DNA of 40,364 nt, from contig JAISJO010000080.1 in the NCBI GenBank assembly GCA_031261485.1, positions 1 through 40,364 on the forward strand, in the 5' to 3' direction. Below the pieces are notes generated by a model. It was not told the origin of the DNA. It ran no database searches and was given only the letters and a program-made list of their open reading frames with translations. A program made the translations under genes and the position numbers. This document shows positions 39,713 to 40,364 of this stretch, in pieces (the stretch's first letter is position 1; each line of letters starts with the position of its first letter). Source of the DNA: Propionibacteriaceae bacterium (lineage in GTDB: Bacteria > Actinomycetota > Actinomycetes > Propionibacteriales > Propionibacteriaceae).

Positions 39713-40364
39713 TCAGTGACCCAACACCACCCCACCCAGCGTTTCGCCGATGGGGGCATGTATGACCAGACTGGCCAGCCTGTCCGCTGGAGTGGGCTCC
39801 TTATTGATGAGGACCAGATTGCGGCCTCGGAAGGCTCGGATGAGGCCCGCCGCAGGGTACACAGCCAAGGACGTGCCTCCCACAATCAGGGTGTCGGCGG
39901 CGCTCAATTGCTCGATGGACTCGTCCATGACCTGCGGGTCGAGGCCCTCCTCATAGAGCACGACGTCTGGCCTCACAATGCCTCCGCACGTCGAGCACTC
40001 CGGCATGTCCTCGCTGGCCAAGACGTACGCCATGTCGAACCGCTGACCGCAGTCCACGCAATAGTTCCTCCACACAGTCCCATGGAGTTCGAGCACATTG
40101 CGTGAGCCTGCCTTCTGATGGAGACCATCGATGTTCTGAGTGATGACCGCCGTCACCTTGCCCCTGCGTTCCAGTTCGGCCAACCCGAGGTGCGCTTTGT
40201 TGGGTTGTGCCTCGGGGTAAAGCAGATGAGTCGAGTGATACTTCCAAAACTCGCGGGGATGGTGGACGAAGAACGAGTGGCTGACGATCTCTTCGGGAGC
40301 ATAGGTTGTGCCCAGGTCTTGGAAGAAGAGTCCATCAGCAGAGCGAAAGTCTGGGATGCCCGAT
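39713..40364 (-). CDS. cobB: Sirtuin-type NAD-dependent protein deacylase (5' end outside window)
   Basis: 217 codons of a sirtuin are visible on the minus strand; the N-terminal Rossmann start is cut by the window edge. Motifs in order: SGIPDFRS, TQNIDGLHQKAG, the catalytic His in LELHGTV, a Cys4 zinc site (CVDC ... CSTC), and GTSLAVYPAAGLI. It removes acyl groups from lysines using NAD. The frame is continuous from 40363 to the TGA at 39713. A decayed second copy of its 3' end lies at 21179-21269 in the same orientation. Confidence 0.93.
   Translation of the reverse strand, partial: SGIPDFRSADGLFFQDLGTTYAPEEIVSHSFFVHHPREFWKYHSTHLLYPEAQPNKAHLGLAELERRGKVTAVITQNIDGLHQKAGSRNVLELHGTVWRNYCVDCGQRFDMAYVLASEDMPECSTCGGIVRPDVVLYEEGLDPQVMDESIEQLSAADTLIVGGTSLAVYPAAGLIRAFRGRNLVLINKEPTPADRLASLVIHAPIGETLGGVVLGH

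Overview
The window reads as a chromosomal segment of a moderately high-GC actinobacterium. Signs are a Pro/Ala/Gly-rich N-terminal extension on IF2, frequent GTG starts, ATGA and TGATG stop/start overlaps, a MoaC-Mog fusion, an actinobacterial-type minimal zincin, and near-leaderless promoters. I would place it in Actinomycetota, perhaps near Actinomycetaceae or Propionibacteriaceae, but the sequence alone does not settle the family.

Layout. (1) 1-7213: a branched-chain-amino-acid-type ABC transporter (livH-livM-livG, minus strand, livG cut by the window edge) diverges from a KAS III/thiolase-like enzyme and an acetyl-CoA hydrolase/transferase-family CoA-transferase, followed by an alpha/beta hydrolase and a calcineurin-like phosphoesterase. 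(2) 7304-11196: an accessory two-gene NTPase module: three 24-bp palindromic repeats, an AAA/STAND-like ATPase, and a second ATPase with a winged helix and a TPR tail encoded by 126-bp tandem DNA repeats. (3) 11214-12303: a MaoC-type hydratase and a TetR regulator. The promoter of this pair carries the same TGACA-N4-TGTCA operator that occurs three times in the liv/thiolase divergent promoter, so blocks 1 and 3 look like one regulon that the NTPase module now interrupts. (4) 12448-17501: the translation block infB-rbfA-truB-ribF on the minus strand. (5) 17775-20514: a membrane-anchored protein whose soluble part resembles the apical domain of GroEL alone, a small zincin, and a secreted SH3/LAS-type peptidase. 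(6) 20574-21135: tRNA-Glu, tRNA-Asp and tRNA-Phe with duplicated and palindromic spacer DNA.

(7) 21320-39708: a nitrate respiration and molybdenum island. A nitrate/nitrite porter (narK-1) diverges from one long operon, narK-2, narG, narH, narJ, narI, moaC-mog, moaE, moaA, mobA, a DUF6457-like gene and moaD, in which almost every gene overlaps or abuts the next. Convergent to it is moeA, which diverges from modABC, the molybdate transporter, and a SufR-like regulator follows. Together these import molybdate, make and insert the molybdenum cofactor, and build the membrane nitrate reductase it serves. MoaD-activating MoeB/MoeZ is not in the window. (8) 39713-40364: a sirtuin running off the right edge. 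A decayed copy of the same sirtuin's 3' end sits at 21179-21269, in the same orientation, at the other end of the nitrate/molybdenum block, which suggests the island's boundaries.

The best candidates for something undescribed are the repeat-controlled ATPase pair, the tethered GroEL-apical-like protein, and the sirtuin-flanked nitrate/molybdenum island.
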